NCBI GenBank assembly: GCA_030648005.1
Contig: JAUSIP010000015.1
Coordinates: 1-54,315, forward strand
Source of the DNA: a bacterium
GTDB taxonomy: Bacteria > Patescibacteriota > Minisyncoccia > Phycocordibacterales > UBA12445
Direction: 5' to 3'
Length of the DNA stretch: 54,315 nt
A program made the translations under genes and the position numbers. The notes under the pieces were generated by a model. It was not told where the DNA came from. It searched no databases and saw nothing but the letters and a program-made list of their open reading frames with translations. Each line of letters opens with the position of its first letter. Position 1 is the stretch's first letter. Below are positions 32,550 through 40,470 of the stretch, piece after piece.

Positions 32550-32852
32550 TTATTCTATTGGTAAGAATGGATTCTCCCTACCTAGTGGATCTTCTTTTAG
32601 ATCCTCGCTATAGTCGATCAGCGAGGCAAACGCCTTGTCCTTAAAAAAGTCTGTGTTTAATTTTAGATCCTTAAGGGACGCTAGAGATGAAAGCAGTTCT
32701 CGGCTCAGATTTTGCGTACCCGGAGCCGTTGGCACAACAGACAAGTCGCTGTCAACAGACGATCCTGCCCCCCCGAAATATATGAAGATACCTATCAGCA
32801 TGGCCGAGACCGTGACGATTATTACTACTACTGTTATATTTTTGGAATTCAT
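32550..32852 (-). CDS. small membrane protein of the pilus operon, possible PilP-like
   Basis: About 100 residues from ATG 32852 (MNSKNITVVVIIVTVSAMLIGIFIYFGG), 11 bases after the pilO stop; eight in-frame codons upstream would overlap pilO. One membrane helix, then a periplasmic segment ending DPLGRENPFLPIE. The LGRxNPF ending resembles the PilP-type GRxDPF motif. Its place after pilM-N-O supports a PilP-like or accessory role. Confidence 0.65.
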   Translation of the reverse strand: MNSKNITVVVIIVTVSAMLIGIFIYFGGAGSSVDSDLSVVPTAPGTQNLSRELLSSLASLKDLKLNTDFFKDKAFASLIDYSEDLKEDPLGRENPFLPIE

Positions 32853-32863
32853 TTTTCTTATAC

Positions 32864-33394
32864 TTATTTCAGCCAATAAGCCTTGATCTCGACGTTATAT
32901 TCATACTGATCCTTCTCCCCCGCAGTAAATGACAGCGAAGTTACATCAATCAGACGGAGACTTGTCTCCAATGCAGTTATAAATCTCAAGAAGGTCTTAT
33001 ACGGACCAGACACTGAGAAACCGAGAGTGGCCACACCAAACGGCCGAGAATCAGGACCAAGCGAAGTCTGGTCACCGCCCCTTATTGAGATATTTCTGAT
33101 TGTCATACCGAAGTCTGAGGCGATCTTGTTTATGTCGATTATCAACCTCACATTATCAATACTATCCGGAAGCATCTTCTTCAACTGTTCCTTCTTTGTC
33201 TCGTCAATCTGATTGAAAATTATATTTTTCTCTTTAAGCAGAGCCTGGAACTGATCGTTGCTCTTAACTGCCTGCGCCAAAGATGCCCTGGTTGCCTCAA
33301 CGACAACGATGCGATCGAGGATTTGACTTGTCTCCATATAAAAGAGTCCCAGGGAAGCTCCGGCGATTATTATGGGTAATAAAATATTAAACAT
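32864..33394 (-). CDS. pilO: PilO-like alignment protein
   Basis: 176 residues. One N-terminal helix (NILLPIIIAGASLGLFYM), a coiled coil, then a ferredoxin-like periplasmic domain (FSVSGPYKTFLRFITALETSLRLIDVTSLSFT), as in PilO. The gene follows pilN by 6 bases. Sequence similarity across PilO is low, so context carries much of the call. Confidence 0.8.
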   Translation of the reverse strand: MFNILLPIIIAGASLGLFYMETSQILDRIVVVEATRASLAQAVKSNDQFQALLKEKNIIFNQIDETKKEQLKKMLPDSIDNVRLIIDINKIASDFGMTIRNISIRGGDQTSLGPDSRPFGVATLGFSVSGPYKTFLRFITALETSLRLIDVTSLSFTAGEKDQYEYNVEIKAYWLK

Positions 33395-33400
33395 ACAAAA

Positions 33401-34051
33401 TTATTGTTGATTGTTTAGAGTCTCAGTATAAGAGATCAGCTCCGGATTAACATTCATAGTAAGATTGAAGGTGACATTATTGGCTGATCCCAAATTCAAA
33501 TCCGAGACAAGGACATTCTGGAGTACTCTGGTGTCAGAAAACTCGCGTGCCTGCTGAGCGACAGCGGCGTAATTAGCCAACCCGACGGTACCCTTAGCCT
33601 CCCCGCTCATCTTGATCTCTATCTTCTGATTATCGACATTGTTATATTTAAAATCTTTAAACCGAACGGTTGTAAGGGTCTTCTCAGATAATAGGTTAAA
33701 CAACGGCAGTAGGGTGATATGGGCGACTGTATCAGTACCTCCAGCCTCCTTCTGTAAATAAAGCAGATTTTCTGCAATTTTTAATTTCGCGTCGAATCTG
33801 GTCATATTGACGACCTGATTCGGCTGAAACTGATCCTGGGCTTTCTTCAAGATTAGCTGGAGATTCTCCACCTCAGTATTCTTCGCCTTCTCTCGATAAA
33901 TCGCGACGAAATATCCACCAACCGAGAAGATCAGGGCGACAATAGAAAGAAACAAGAAAATACCCGGCAGGTTCGCGCTAAAATCGCTCTTGGCAACCAA
34001 GGGCTTCTTTGGAATAAAGGATGGTGTTTGTTGTGTATTTATACCGTCCAT
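33401..34051 (-). CDS. pilN: PilN-like alignment protein
   Basis: 216 residues. A cytoplasmic N-terminal tail (about 30 residues, which in PilN binds PilM), one membrane helix (GIFLFLSIVALIFSVGGYFVAIY), a coiled coil and a periplasmic domain. The motif INLLP seen in many PilN proteins is not present; the assignment uses topology and position. Confidence 0.78.
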   Translation of the reverse strand: MDGINTQQTPSFIPKKPLVAKSDFSANLPGIFLFLSIVALIFSVGGYFVAIYREKAKNTEVENLQLILKKAQDQFQPNQVVNMTRFDAKLKIAENLLYLQKEAGGTDTVAHITLLPLFNLLSEKTLTTVRFKDFKYNNVDNQKIEIKMSGEAKGTVGLANYAAVAQQAREFSDTRVLQNVLVSDLNLGSANNVTFNLTMNVNPELISYTETLNNQQ

Positions 34052-34071
34052 GTTTTTTAAAAAATTCTATA

Positions 34072-35208
34072 TCACAAATCCCTCAACGCGACTCCGATAG
34101 CGACAGCAAACGATGGCCCAGCTTCTGCAAGTACCGGCTCAAGGAAGGCTGGGGCTTCAAGCTTCTTAAATGGATCACCAAGCTTGATCTCTATCTCCAA
34201 GCTCTTTGAGGCTATCTCCGGCAAACCCCTAAGCAGTGACCCTCCCCCAACCAAGATCGCCTTGCCTATCGAACGGCTATACTTCTTTTGATAGCTCAGG
34301 ATGATTCTAGAAGCTTCGAATAAGATGTAGTCGATAGTTGGATTGATGATGTTTAAAAGATCTCCACCCTCTATCTTGCCGACTGCACCGACTTTCCTCT
34401 TGATCTCTTCCGCCTTAGCGAACTCTATTCCTAGCGACTTAGACAGCGCGATCGTGATATCCTGCGAACCCTTATTGATCGTGTGTACTACTCTAGCAAT
34501 ACCATAATCGACGATCACAACTCTTGTGGAACTCGCCGCCATATCAATGATAGCCGTTGCAGACAGATCATGACCAAAGACTGATCTGATGGCGCTGAAA
34601 GTCTCGATCTCGAAGGGCTGGATCGACAATCCTAGATTATTAGCGATCGTCTTATAGTCTTCGATAGTATTCTTGTGAATCGCCACCAAGAGCACCTCCA
34701 CTGTATCTGTCTTCTTCTTGGCATAGCCAGGCTCTTCGAATGTTCCAGGATCCGCTCCAATGTCCGCCTCCCTCTTCGGTATCACCCACCAGTCGAGCGC
34801 CACTTCATTGATCGGCACTGGAATGTACTTGCGGGCCTCGATCGGGATCATCTCATCAATCTTGGCCTTGTCCAAGAAAGGCAACTCTATCAGACTGATC
34901 AAGCTGGCCTTGAAGGGTATAGCAATTGCCGCCCTCTTAGTGGTAATATTGGCCTCGCGAAAGAGATCAGTAAGCGCCTCTGTCATCTTCTCAGTCGACA
35001 GCGATGTGGCTCTGCCAATCTCCACGTCCTTATATGGACCAAGAGCCAGCTCACCATACGTCTCAAGCACCGCCTTGCCTTTATCTTTCTTGAACTGAAT
35101 AGCCTTTATGGTTGCTGAGCCGATATCAATGCCAACTATACTGTCATCCTCTTTTTTGAAAAGACCTGACCTTATCGAATCGAATAAACTGCTGAAAATA
35201 TTCACCAT
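34072..35208 (-). CDS. pilM: PilM actin-like pilus assembly ATPase
   Basis: 378 residues. Actin-fold phosphate loops: VGIDIGSATIKAIQF near 23, ATAIIDMAASSTRVVIVD near 200 and AILVGGGSLLRGLPEIA near 320. PilM forms a cytoplasmic ring with the PilN tail. First gene of the long pilus operon. TGC TATAAT lies about 20 bases upstream. Confidence 0.93.
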   Translation of the reverse strand: MVNIFSSLFDSIRSGLFKKEDDSIVGIDIGSATIKAIQFKKDKGKAVLETYGELALGPYKDVEIGRATSLSTEKMTEALTDLFREANITTKRAAIAIPFKASLISLIELPFLDKAKIDEMIPIEARKYIPVPINEVALDWWVIPKREADIGADPGTFEEPGYAKKKTDTVEVLLVAIHKNTIEDYKTIANNLGLSIQPFEIETFSAIRSVFGHDLSATAIIDMAASSTRVVIVDYGIARVVHTINKGSQDITIALSKSLGIEFAKAEEIKRKVGAVGKIEGGDLLNIINPTIDYILFEASRIILSYQKKYSRSIGKAILVGGGSLLRGLPEIASKSLEIEIKLGDPFKKLEAPAFLEPVLAEAGPSFAVAIGVALRDL

Positions 35209-35310
35209 ACATATAATCTGTTACATAAATTATAGCACACTTACATAGTCAACCATGCAGATATCCACATGTATCCCGCGAAGCCTCGGCGAAGTGGGAC
35301 CAAAAAAAAT

Positions 35311-35985
35311 ATGTTCAAATACTATATCCAAAAAATCCTAGATATTCTCTTACCACAAAGGTGCCTTTCTTGCGGAAAATTCAGTGAGCTGATCTGCGAT
35401 GATTGTCTATATAGACTACCGAAAGAGTCCAATGTCTATGGCATTACCACACTATTCTCTTACTCTGACCCTGTCATAAAGCGGGCGCTATGGCTTTTGA
35501 AATATAAGGGGGTCAGGGCTATTGTCAGGCCTCTCGCTAAAGTAGTTCACGAAAGATTAATAGAAGATCTGTCTTCTATTATGCAACTCTCCCTCGCACT
35601 GAGTGAGGCTCCACCTCACTCAGTTGCAAAGATTGTCCTAATTCCCGTTCCCCTTTCCAAAGAACGCGAACAAGAGCGAGGATTTAATCAGTCAACGTTG
35701 TTAGTAGAAGAGCTGGTAAGAATAGACTGTCAATCTTTCAAACTTCATACCGATGTCTTAAAAAAAATCAAGAATACACCAAGCCAAGTATCTATAAAAA
35801 ATAAATCAGAAAGAATTAAAAATCTTCGTGGCGCCTTCGCTCTGGAAAATAAAGAAGTTATAAAAGATAAAATAGTCATCTTACTCGATGACATCACCAC
35901 CACTGGCACAACTCTCAACGAATGCGCCAAAGTCCTCCGCCCTGCCAAACCCAGACACATCATCAAAGTCGCCCTAGCGCATTAA
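35311..35985 (+). CDS. comF: ComF-family phosphoribosyltransferase-like protein
   Basis: About 224 residues from ATG 35311 (MFKYYIQKILDILLPQRC); 14 in-frame codons upstream cross a hairpin and are excluded. The N-terminal zinc motif is CLSCGKFSELICDDC. The C-terminal PRPP-binding loop is VILLDDITTTGTTLNECAKVL. The sequence ERGFNQSTLLVEEL is typical of ComF, linked to DNA uptake in competent bacteria, which suits the adjacent type IV pilus. An in-frame palindrome encodes LSEAPPHSVA. Confidence 0.92.
   Translation: MFKYYIQKILDILLPQRCLSCGKFSELICDDCLYRLPKESNVYGITTLFSYSDPVIKRALWLLKYKGVRAIVRPLAKVVHERLIEDLSSIMQLSLALSEAPPHSVAKIVLIPVPLSKEREQERGFNQSTLLVEELVRIDCQSFKLHTDVLKKIKNTPSQVSIKNKSERIKNLRGAFALENKEVIKDKIVILLDDITTTGTTLNECAKVLRPAKPRHIIKVALAH
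35598..35624. repeat. intragenic palindrome in comF
   Basis: ACTGAGTGAGG, loop CTCCA, CCTCACTCAGT, in frame; 26 of 27 bases are shared with the ligA palindrome. Confidence 0.85.
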
Positions 35986-35987
35986 AA

Positions 35988-36012
35988 ATGCCCCGCATGA
36001 AGCGGGGCTTTA
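35988..36012. terminator. bidirectional terminator between comF and the 36015 gene
   Basis: GCCCCGCATGAAGCGGGGC with T-rich flanks on both strands. Confidence 0.8.
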
Positions 36013-36014
36013 AA

Positions 36015-36959
36015 TTATTTGATCTGAAAGCAGTCTATGAGAGCGCATCGGCCAGTTAACGTGTCCCAACGTTTGGCGACGAAGACTTCAGAACGCAGAT
36101 TTTTGGGGATTATGTGTGAGAACTCACGCTTAACCGCCAAAGATCGAGTAACATCAACTCCCACCAAGTTACTGACCAGCTCTTCAGCCTCTGCTTGCGA
36201 CAGCTCCGAACGTATCCTGTATTTTGTCGGGCAGTCAGTTCTCGAAGGTTCCTTAAGGGTCACGAAGTATTCTGGTGCGATCTGTTCAAACATACCATCG
36301 AACATGTCATTATCAGCGACGATGCAAAACGGATTCACATTTGCCGGCAACCCCTCTTTCATCGCAGTGATCATTTTTAGGTCTTCTCTTTTTGGCTCCA
36401 TATCCTTGAACTTACACCTGAAGGCCTGTACGATCTTCCTCGGCGGAAAACTCGACTTATAACCGGAAGTTATGCCGTGCTTCACCACCATTCTCTCTTT
36501 GGAGCTAGTCGAGACCGCCTCATGCCTATTGAGCGCGAATCCGACGTGTTCGCACTCAGAGCCATCATCGAAGATCATACTCTCCCAGAAAAGGACATCA
36601 CCCGGTAATACGTCACCGGCAACCCTCTCCCAACCGGAAGCATAGGTCAAGTTCTCACGAAGACCCTTTACGGTTGTGCGAATACGTTCGTTCATCAGTC
36701 CGCATGTAGTAAGAAGACTACTGACAAAGAAGGCACAAGAACGTTCGCCGTTCTGACAGATATCTTCTGTCCCGCCGGTATCGTTCTTCCTGACGAATAT
36801 TGAACAAAACATTCGCGCACCAACAGCATTCTCGATCATCTTAAGGTAAGTCTCCTTGCGAAGAATCTCGAAGCCGGTACGAGATTTGTTGATTGATTCA
36901 AAACTCGCAACAATGGACTTGACCCGAAACTTAAGCCAACCCAAAAAACTTCCCAACAT
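36015..36959 (-). CDS. NlpC/P60-like papain-fold protein
   Basis: About 314 residues from ATG 36959. That start is chosen because GGAGG (36969-36973) precedes it by 9 bases; the frame is open 20 codons further without a ribosome site. NGERSCAFFVSSLL supplies a catalytic Cys at a helix start, GDVLPGDVLFWES is the typical GDL-W strand, and CEHVGFALNRHEAVS supplies the His, the order used by NlpC/P60 or CHAP amidases. No signal peptide, so a cytoplasmic substrate or non-classical export. The C-terminal third is unknown. Confidence 0.6.
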   Translation of the reverse strand: MLGSFLGWLKFRVKSIVASFESINKSRTGFEILRKETYLKMIENAVGARMFCSIFVRKNDTGGTEDICQNGERSCAFFVSSLLTTCGLMNERIRTTVKGLRENLTYASGWERVAGDVLPGDVLFWESMIFDDGSECEHVGFALNRHEAVSTSSKERMVVKHGITSGYKSSFPPRKIVQAFRCKFKDMEPKREDLKMITAMKEGLPANVNPFCIVADNDMFDGMFEQIAPEYFVTLKEPSRTDCPTKYRIRSELSQAEAEELVSNLVGVDVTRSLAVKREFSHIIPKNLRSEVFVAKRWDTLTGRCALIDCFQIK

Positions 36960-37046
36960 CGTCACTCGCCTCCATCTTTTTATTGTGAATGTTCCGCTAT
37001 CTGCCCTACAAACTGACATATTTATAGTTAGTAGTCAACAGTAAAT

Positions 37047-37077
37047 GAAAAGCCCCCATCGTTTCCAATAGGGGTCT
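37047..37077 (-). terminator. terminator of the 35-residue gene
   Basis: Minus strand ACCCC ... TGGGGGCTTTTC hairpin, 18 bases after the stop codon. Confidence 0.6.
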
Positions 37078-37094
37078 TGAGGTGCGGTGAGATG

Positions 37095-37202
37095 CTAGTG
37101 TCCCATGTCTTTCTTTTCCGAATACAGGATCAGGCTAATTCCGATGGCGCACGTGATGGGATTGAACAAGATCTCGCACAAGACACGCAGAGCGTAATCC
37201 AA
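37095..37202 (-). CDS. 35-residue small membrane protein
   Basis: TTG start at 37202 (a second in-frame TTG is at 37208). The product reads MDYALRVLCEILFNPITCAI, then GISLILYSEKKDMGH: one or two short hydrophobic segments with two Cys. AAGGAG lies 9 bases upstream of TTG, behind a near-consensus promoter and before a terminator. The full cassette makes it likely that something is expressed here; the exact start is uncertain. Confidence 0.6.
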   Translation of the reverse strand: MDYALRVLCEILFNPITCAIGISLILYSEKKDMGH

Positions 37203-37265
37203 CTTCAACGTCTCCTTATTTGTCAAAACAAAATGATTTTAAAAAGAACAGCACTCGCATTTAGA

Positions 37266-37294
37266 AGTATAGCATGGCCTGACTTTTTTGTCAA
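37266..37294 (-). promoter_or_regulatory. strong sigma70-type promoter for the 35-residue gene
   Basis: Minus strand TTGACA (37289-37294), 17-base spacer ending TGC, TATACT (37266-37271). Confidence 0.82.
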
Positions 37295-37354
37295 GCTTTT
37301 TACATCGAGCTGGGTCAAAATCCCAAAATAGCTTGTAAAATAAGGGTATTTTAG

Positions 37355-37441
37355 CGGAGGAAGTGAGATTCGAACTCACGGTCCCAATTAAGGGACGGCG
37401 GTTTAGTAAACCGCTGCCTTAAGCCACTCGGCCATTCCTCC
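37355..37441 (-). tRNA. tRNA-Ser with anticodon ACT
   Basis: Class II tRNA: acceptor GGAGGAA/TTCCTCC, discriminator G, long variable arm GTCCC/GGGAC, T-arm GTGAGTTCGAATCTCAC. The anticodon stem-loop is GCGGT TTACTAA ACCGC, giving ACT at 34-36, where bacteria normally have GCT. A normal Ser(GCT) gene lies divergently at 37517. Confidence 0.88.
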
Positions 37442-37516
37442 ATTACGTATTTCTGCCCCATAATATCGGCAAACTAGAAAAAAGGCAAAATATATGTTAG
37501 ATTTATCGAGTATTTT

Positions 37517-37601
37517 GGAGACGTGTCAGAGTGGTCTAATGTACCTCCTTGCTAAGGAGGCGGGCTTCACGGCCCCGTGAGTTCGAATCTCACCGTCTCC
37601 G
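37517..37601 (+). tRNA. tRNA-Ser (anticodon GCT)
   Basis: Acceptor GGAGACG/CGTCTCC, anticodon loop TTGCTAA in CCTCC/GGAGG, long variable arm, T-arm GTGAGTTCGAATCTCAC, discriminator G. It ends 14 bases before the pyrG ATG. Confidence 0.94.
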
Positions 37602-37615
37602 CTACAGGTAAAATA

Positions 37616-39271
37616 ATGCCAACTAAGCAGAAAAAGCATAAATATATCTTCGTCTGCGGAGGGGTGATGTCCGGCGTCGGCAAAGGCATAACCACCTCTT
37701 CAATAGCACTAATACTCAAGAATAAGGGGTTCAAGGTTAATCCGATGAAGATCGACCCGTATCTGAACGTCGATGCCGGCACGATGAATCCTGGCGAGCA
37801 CGGCGAAGTTTTTGTTCTCGAATCAGGACTAGAATGCGATCAGGATATGGGCAATTATGAGCGATTTCTTGGAGTGAGCCTTCCGCGTGAGAACTATATG
37901 ACCAATGGCATGGTCTTGAAACATGTTATCGACAAAGAGCGCGCACTCGGCTATGGGGGCAAATGCGTCGAGCCTGTTACGCATGTCACAGAAGAGATCA
38001 TTAGAAGAATCGAGGTTGCAAGAAAACTGACTGATTCGGATATTACAATAGTAGAGATCGGCGGGACGGTCGGCGAATACCAGAACTCGCTCTTCATCGA
38101 AGCAGCACGCCTCATAAAGATTAAGCATCCAGGAGATGTGGCTTTCGTAATGGTCAGCTACCTGCCGATACCAGGGACTATCGGCGAGATGAAGACCAAG
38201 CCGACTCAAGCGGCTATCAGAACACTCAACTCACACGGTGTGCATCCGGATGTAATCATCGCCAGAGCAACGAAGCCATTGGATCAGAGGAGAAAGGAGA
38301 AGATCGCTGAAGCCTCAGGCATCCCTATCGAGCAGATTATCTCTGCGCCGGACATAGAATCTATATATGAGGTGCCGCTAAACTTCGAGAAGGACGGTCT
38401 CGGCGATACCCTGCTTAGGATCTTAAATGTTAAGAATAAAAAGAGTATTAAAGATAGCCTGAAGGAGTGGCGTGCAATGTTCAGTAAGATGAAGAACGCC
38501 AAAACAGATGTGAAGGTCGGTATTGTAGGCAAATATTTCAAGACTGGGGATTTCGTCCTTCGAGACGTTTACATCTCAATAATAGAATCACTCAAACATG
38601 CAGGTGGCACAGCTGGAGTAAAGGTTAATATAGATTGGCTGGATTCGGAAGACTACGAAGAGGGCAAACCTCTTGAAAATTTGTCGAATTACGACGGCAT
38701 CTTAGTGCCGGGCGGATTTGGTGGACGCGGGATTGAAGGTAAAATCAAAGCCATACAATATTTAAGGGAAAACAAGATCCCCTTCTTTGGTATCTGTTAC
38801 GGCATGCAGTTAGCGGTGATCGAATATGCTAGAAATGTTCTGGGCCTCGCCGATGCACACACCAAAGAGGTTAGCAAAAGTACAACCAACCCCGTTATAG
38901 ACGTGATGCAGGAACAGATCAAAAATCTGGACGAGAAGAAGTACGGCGGGACAATGCGATTAGGAGTTTATAAAGCGGTGCTTGAGCCAAGAACTTTAGC
39001 ACAGACACTCTATCAACAGGGCATCATCAGAGAGAGACATCGTCATAGATACGAAGTAAATCCAGAATATATTGAAAGGTTTGAGAAGGCGGGGCTCGTC
39101 TTCCCCGGCAAGTCTCCCGATGGCCGACTGATGGAAATTATGGAACTACCGACGAGCGTCCATCCATTCTTTCTCGGCACGCAATTCCACCCAGAGTTCA
39201 CCGGCAATCCACTCAAACCCCATCCCCTCTTCTTGGGATTTGTTAAGGCTTGCAAAAAGTTAAATAACTGA
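37616..39271 (+). CDS. pyrG: CTP synthase
   Basis: 551 residues. The ATG at 37616 gives KYIFVCGGVMSGVGKGITTSSIALIL; 13 in-frame codons upstream belong to tRNA-Ser. Synthetase domain with P-loop GVGKG, and GATase domain with catalytic Cys in FFGICYGMQLAVIEY and His/Glu in GTQFHPEF. It makes CTP from UTP with Gln or ammonia. The start lies 14 bases after the tRNA, so the mRNA probably arises by tRNA processing or from a promoter in the tRNA. Confidence 0.97.
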   Translation: MPTKQKKHKYIFVCGGVMSGVGKGITTSSIALILKNKGFKVNPMKIDPYLNVDAGTMNPGEHGEVFVLESGLECDQDMGNYERFLGVSLPRENYMTNGMVLKHVIDKERALGYGGKCVEPVTHVTEEIIRRIEVARKLTDSDITIVEIGGTVGEYQNSLFIEAARLIKIKHPGDVAFVMVSYLPIPGTIGEMKTKPTQAAIRTLNSHGVHPDVIIARATKPLDQRRKEKIAEASGIPIEQIISAPDIESIYEVPLNFEKDGLGDTLLRILNVKNKKSIKDSLKEWRAMFSKMKNAKTDVKVGIVGKYFKTGDFVLRDVYISIIESLKHAGGTAGVKVNIDWLDSEDYEEGKPLENLSNYDGILVPGGFGGRGIEGKIKAIQYLRENKIPFFGICYGMQLAVIEYARNVLGLADAHTKEVSKSTTNPVIDVMQEQIKNLDEKKYGGTMRLGVYKAVLEPRTLAQTLYQQGIIRERHRHRYEVNPEYIERFEKAGLVFPGKSPDGRLMEIMELPTSVHPFFLGTQFHPEFTGNPLKPHPLFLGFVKACKKLNN

Positions 39272-39322
39272 TAGAACTATGTGCAGATAAGTACATCGAC
39301 AAGCTAAATAAGGAGGTTGTGA

Positions 39323-39670
39323 ATGCATCGCATAGGTATTGATCTCTCAAATGCAGATGCCAGATTCGCATGGAGAAATGAATCCAAAAAAGCTGATACG
39401 ATATATTTCGCCTCCACCGCCAGTGAAACTATCGAGTCGATCGTCGAAAGAATTCTCAAAGACACAGGCAAGACCGTCGCCTTCGTTATAGGAGTTAACG
39501 CGGAGATCGAAAGGCAGCTCGAAGCTCTGATCCTGGTGAAATTTCACGGTAATCAGACAGAGAGGATAGCACAGACTCGGATTGATGGATGGCGGAAACT
39601 CAAAGAAGCGCCTGTGATTCTAATGATCGATTACGCCGGTGCCATGGGCGTACTCTTCTACGGAAGATAA
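39323..39670 (+). CDS. hypothetical protein, possible RNase H-like fold
   Basis: 115 residues. MHRIGIDLSNADARFAW at the start and VILMIDYAGAMGVLFYG at the end resemble strands of an RNase H/actin-like fold, with Asp after the first strand, but I cannot assign a family. The ribosome site AGGAGG is 6 bases before ATG, and TTGCAA-16-TAGAAC at the end of pyrG may be its promoter. Own terminator. Same design as the other strong-ribosome-site genes in this window. Confidence 0.65.
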   Translation: MHRIGIDLSNADARFAWRNESKKADTIYFASTASETIESIVERILKDTGKTVAFVIGVNAEIERQLEALILVKFHGNQTERIAQTRIDGWRKLKEAPVILMIDYAGAMGVLFYGR

Positions 39671-39681
39671 GAGCAAACCGT

Positions 39682-39709
39682 TACCCCGAGACATCGGGGC
39701 TTTTTTTAT
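39682..39709 (+). terminator. terminator of the 39323 gene
   Basis: CCCCGAGACATCGGGG followed by CTTTTTTT. Confidence 0.9.
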
Positions 39710-39723
39710 GATAAAATCAACAG
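39709..39723 (+). promoter_or_regulatory. extended -10 promoter, leaderless start for 39724
   Basis: TGA TAAAAT (hexamer 39712-39717), 6 bases before ATG, overlapping the end of the preceding terminator. Confidence 0.6.
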
Positions 39724-40425
39724 ATGGAAAAACCATATTTACAAAAATTCAGCGAGATAGACGGGATCACTGTCTGGATCGTCGACGGATATTACATCAG
39801 GCAGAACATCGACATCAATTTCAATAACTTCGGCCAGCACTATCGTTTTAATTTCATCCCCAAAAATGAGTTCTGGCTCGACAGACAAGACAAACCGGGC
39901 GAGGAGAACTATTTCATAGCGCACCTTTTAGCTGAACATAAACTGATGGCCGAAGGCAAGGATTATAATGATGCGTTGGACGAGGGCGACAAAATTGAAC
40001 AAGAATTACGAGGACAAAATAAAAGGATTAGAGATTTAAAAGAAAGATTAAAAACCGACAGGGCTTCTGTTTTGAAAGATGTGAGGCTAAAGTTACTAAA
40101 AGAGTACACCAATGAAATAGTTAAAACCTGTGTTGTTGATAGTTTTCTAGTACGGAGCCTCTTCTATATAGACTGGGTCGCCGGCGGGCACGACAAGGTG
40201 TATCCTGCTTTTGTACCGCCAAACGAAGTCTGGCTTGACAACGACATTGTAAAAGAAGAGATGAAATATGTTTTACTTCACGAACTCCATGAGAGATATT
40301 GGATGTCGAAAGGTTGGGAGTACAATAAAGCCCATGCATCTGCTCTAGAAATAGAGGCTTATTGTTACCAAAATCCAACAGAGCTGGAGAGCAAGATCCA
40401 AGAAGAATTAGCTAGGCAGGTTTAA
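39724..40425 (+). CDS. hypothetical protein with internal duplication and HELHE motif
   Basis: 233 residues. The two halves are related. About 25-85 has FNFIPKNEFWLD ... FIAHLLAEHKLMAEGKDYNDALDEGDKIE, and about 155-220 has YPAFVPPNEVWLD ... VLLHELHERYWMSKGWEYNKAHASALEIE. A charged helical linker separates them. In the second copy HELHE followed by a later His and Glu could bind metal, as in a family of uncharacterised phage-type proteins; the first copy has lost it (AHLLAEH). No signal peptide. Activity unknown, possibly a metalloprotein. Confidence 0.6.
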   Translation: MEKPYLQKFSEIDGITVWIVDGYYIRQNIDINFNNFGQHYRFNFIPKNEFWLDRQDKPGEENYFIAHLLAEHKLMAEGKDYNDALDEGDKIEQELRGQNKRIRDLKERLKTDRASVLKDVRLKLLKEYTNEIVKTCVVDSFLVRSLFYIDWVAGGHDKVYPAFVPPNEVWLDNDIVKEEMKYVLLHELHERYWMSKGWEYNKAHASALEIEAYCYQNPTELESKIQEELARQV

Positions 40426-40453
40426 TATTATGATATAGAATGTTGAATAATAA

Positions 40454-40470
40454 TGTAAAATTTTATAAAT
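40454..40470 (+). promoter_or_regulatory. -10 promoter, leaderless start for 40471
   Basis: TG TAAAAT (hexamer 40456-40461), 9 bases before the ATG at 40471. Confidence 0.55.

Noticed and set aside
35269-35310. Upstream ATG of comF
   Set aside because: The 14 extra codons cross a GC hairpin and precede the conserved N terminus; no ribosome site or -10 box fits.
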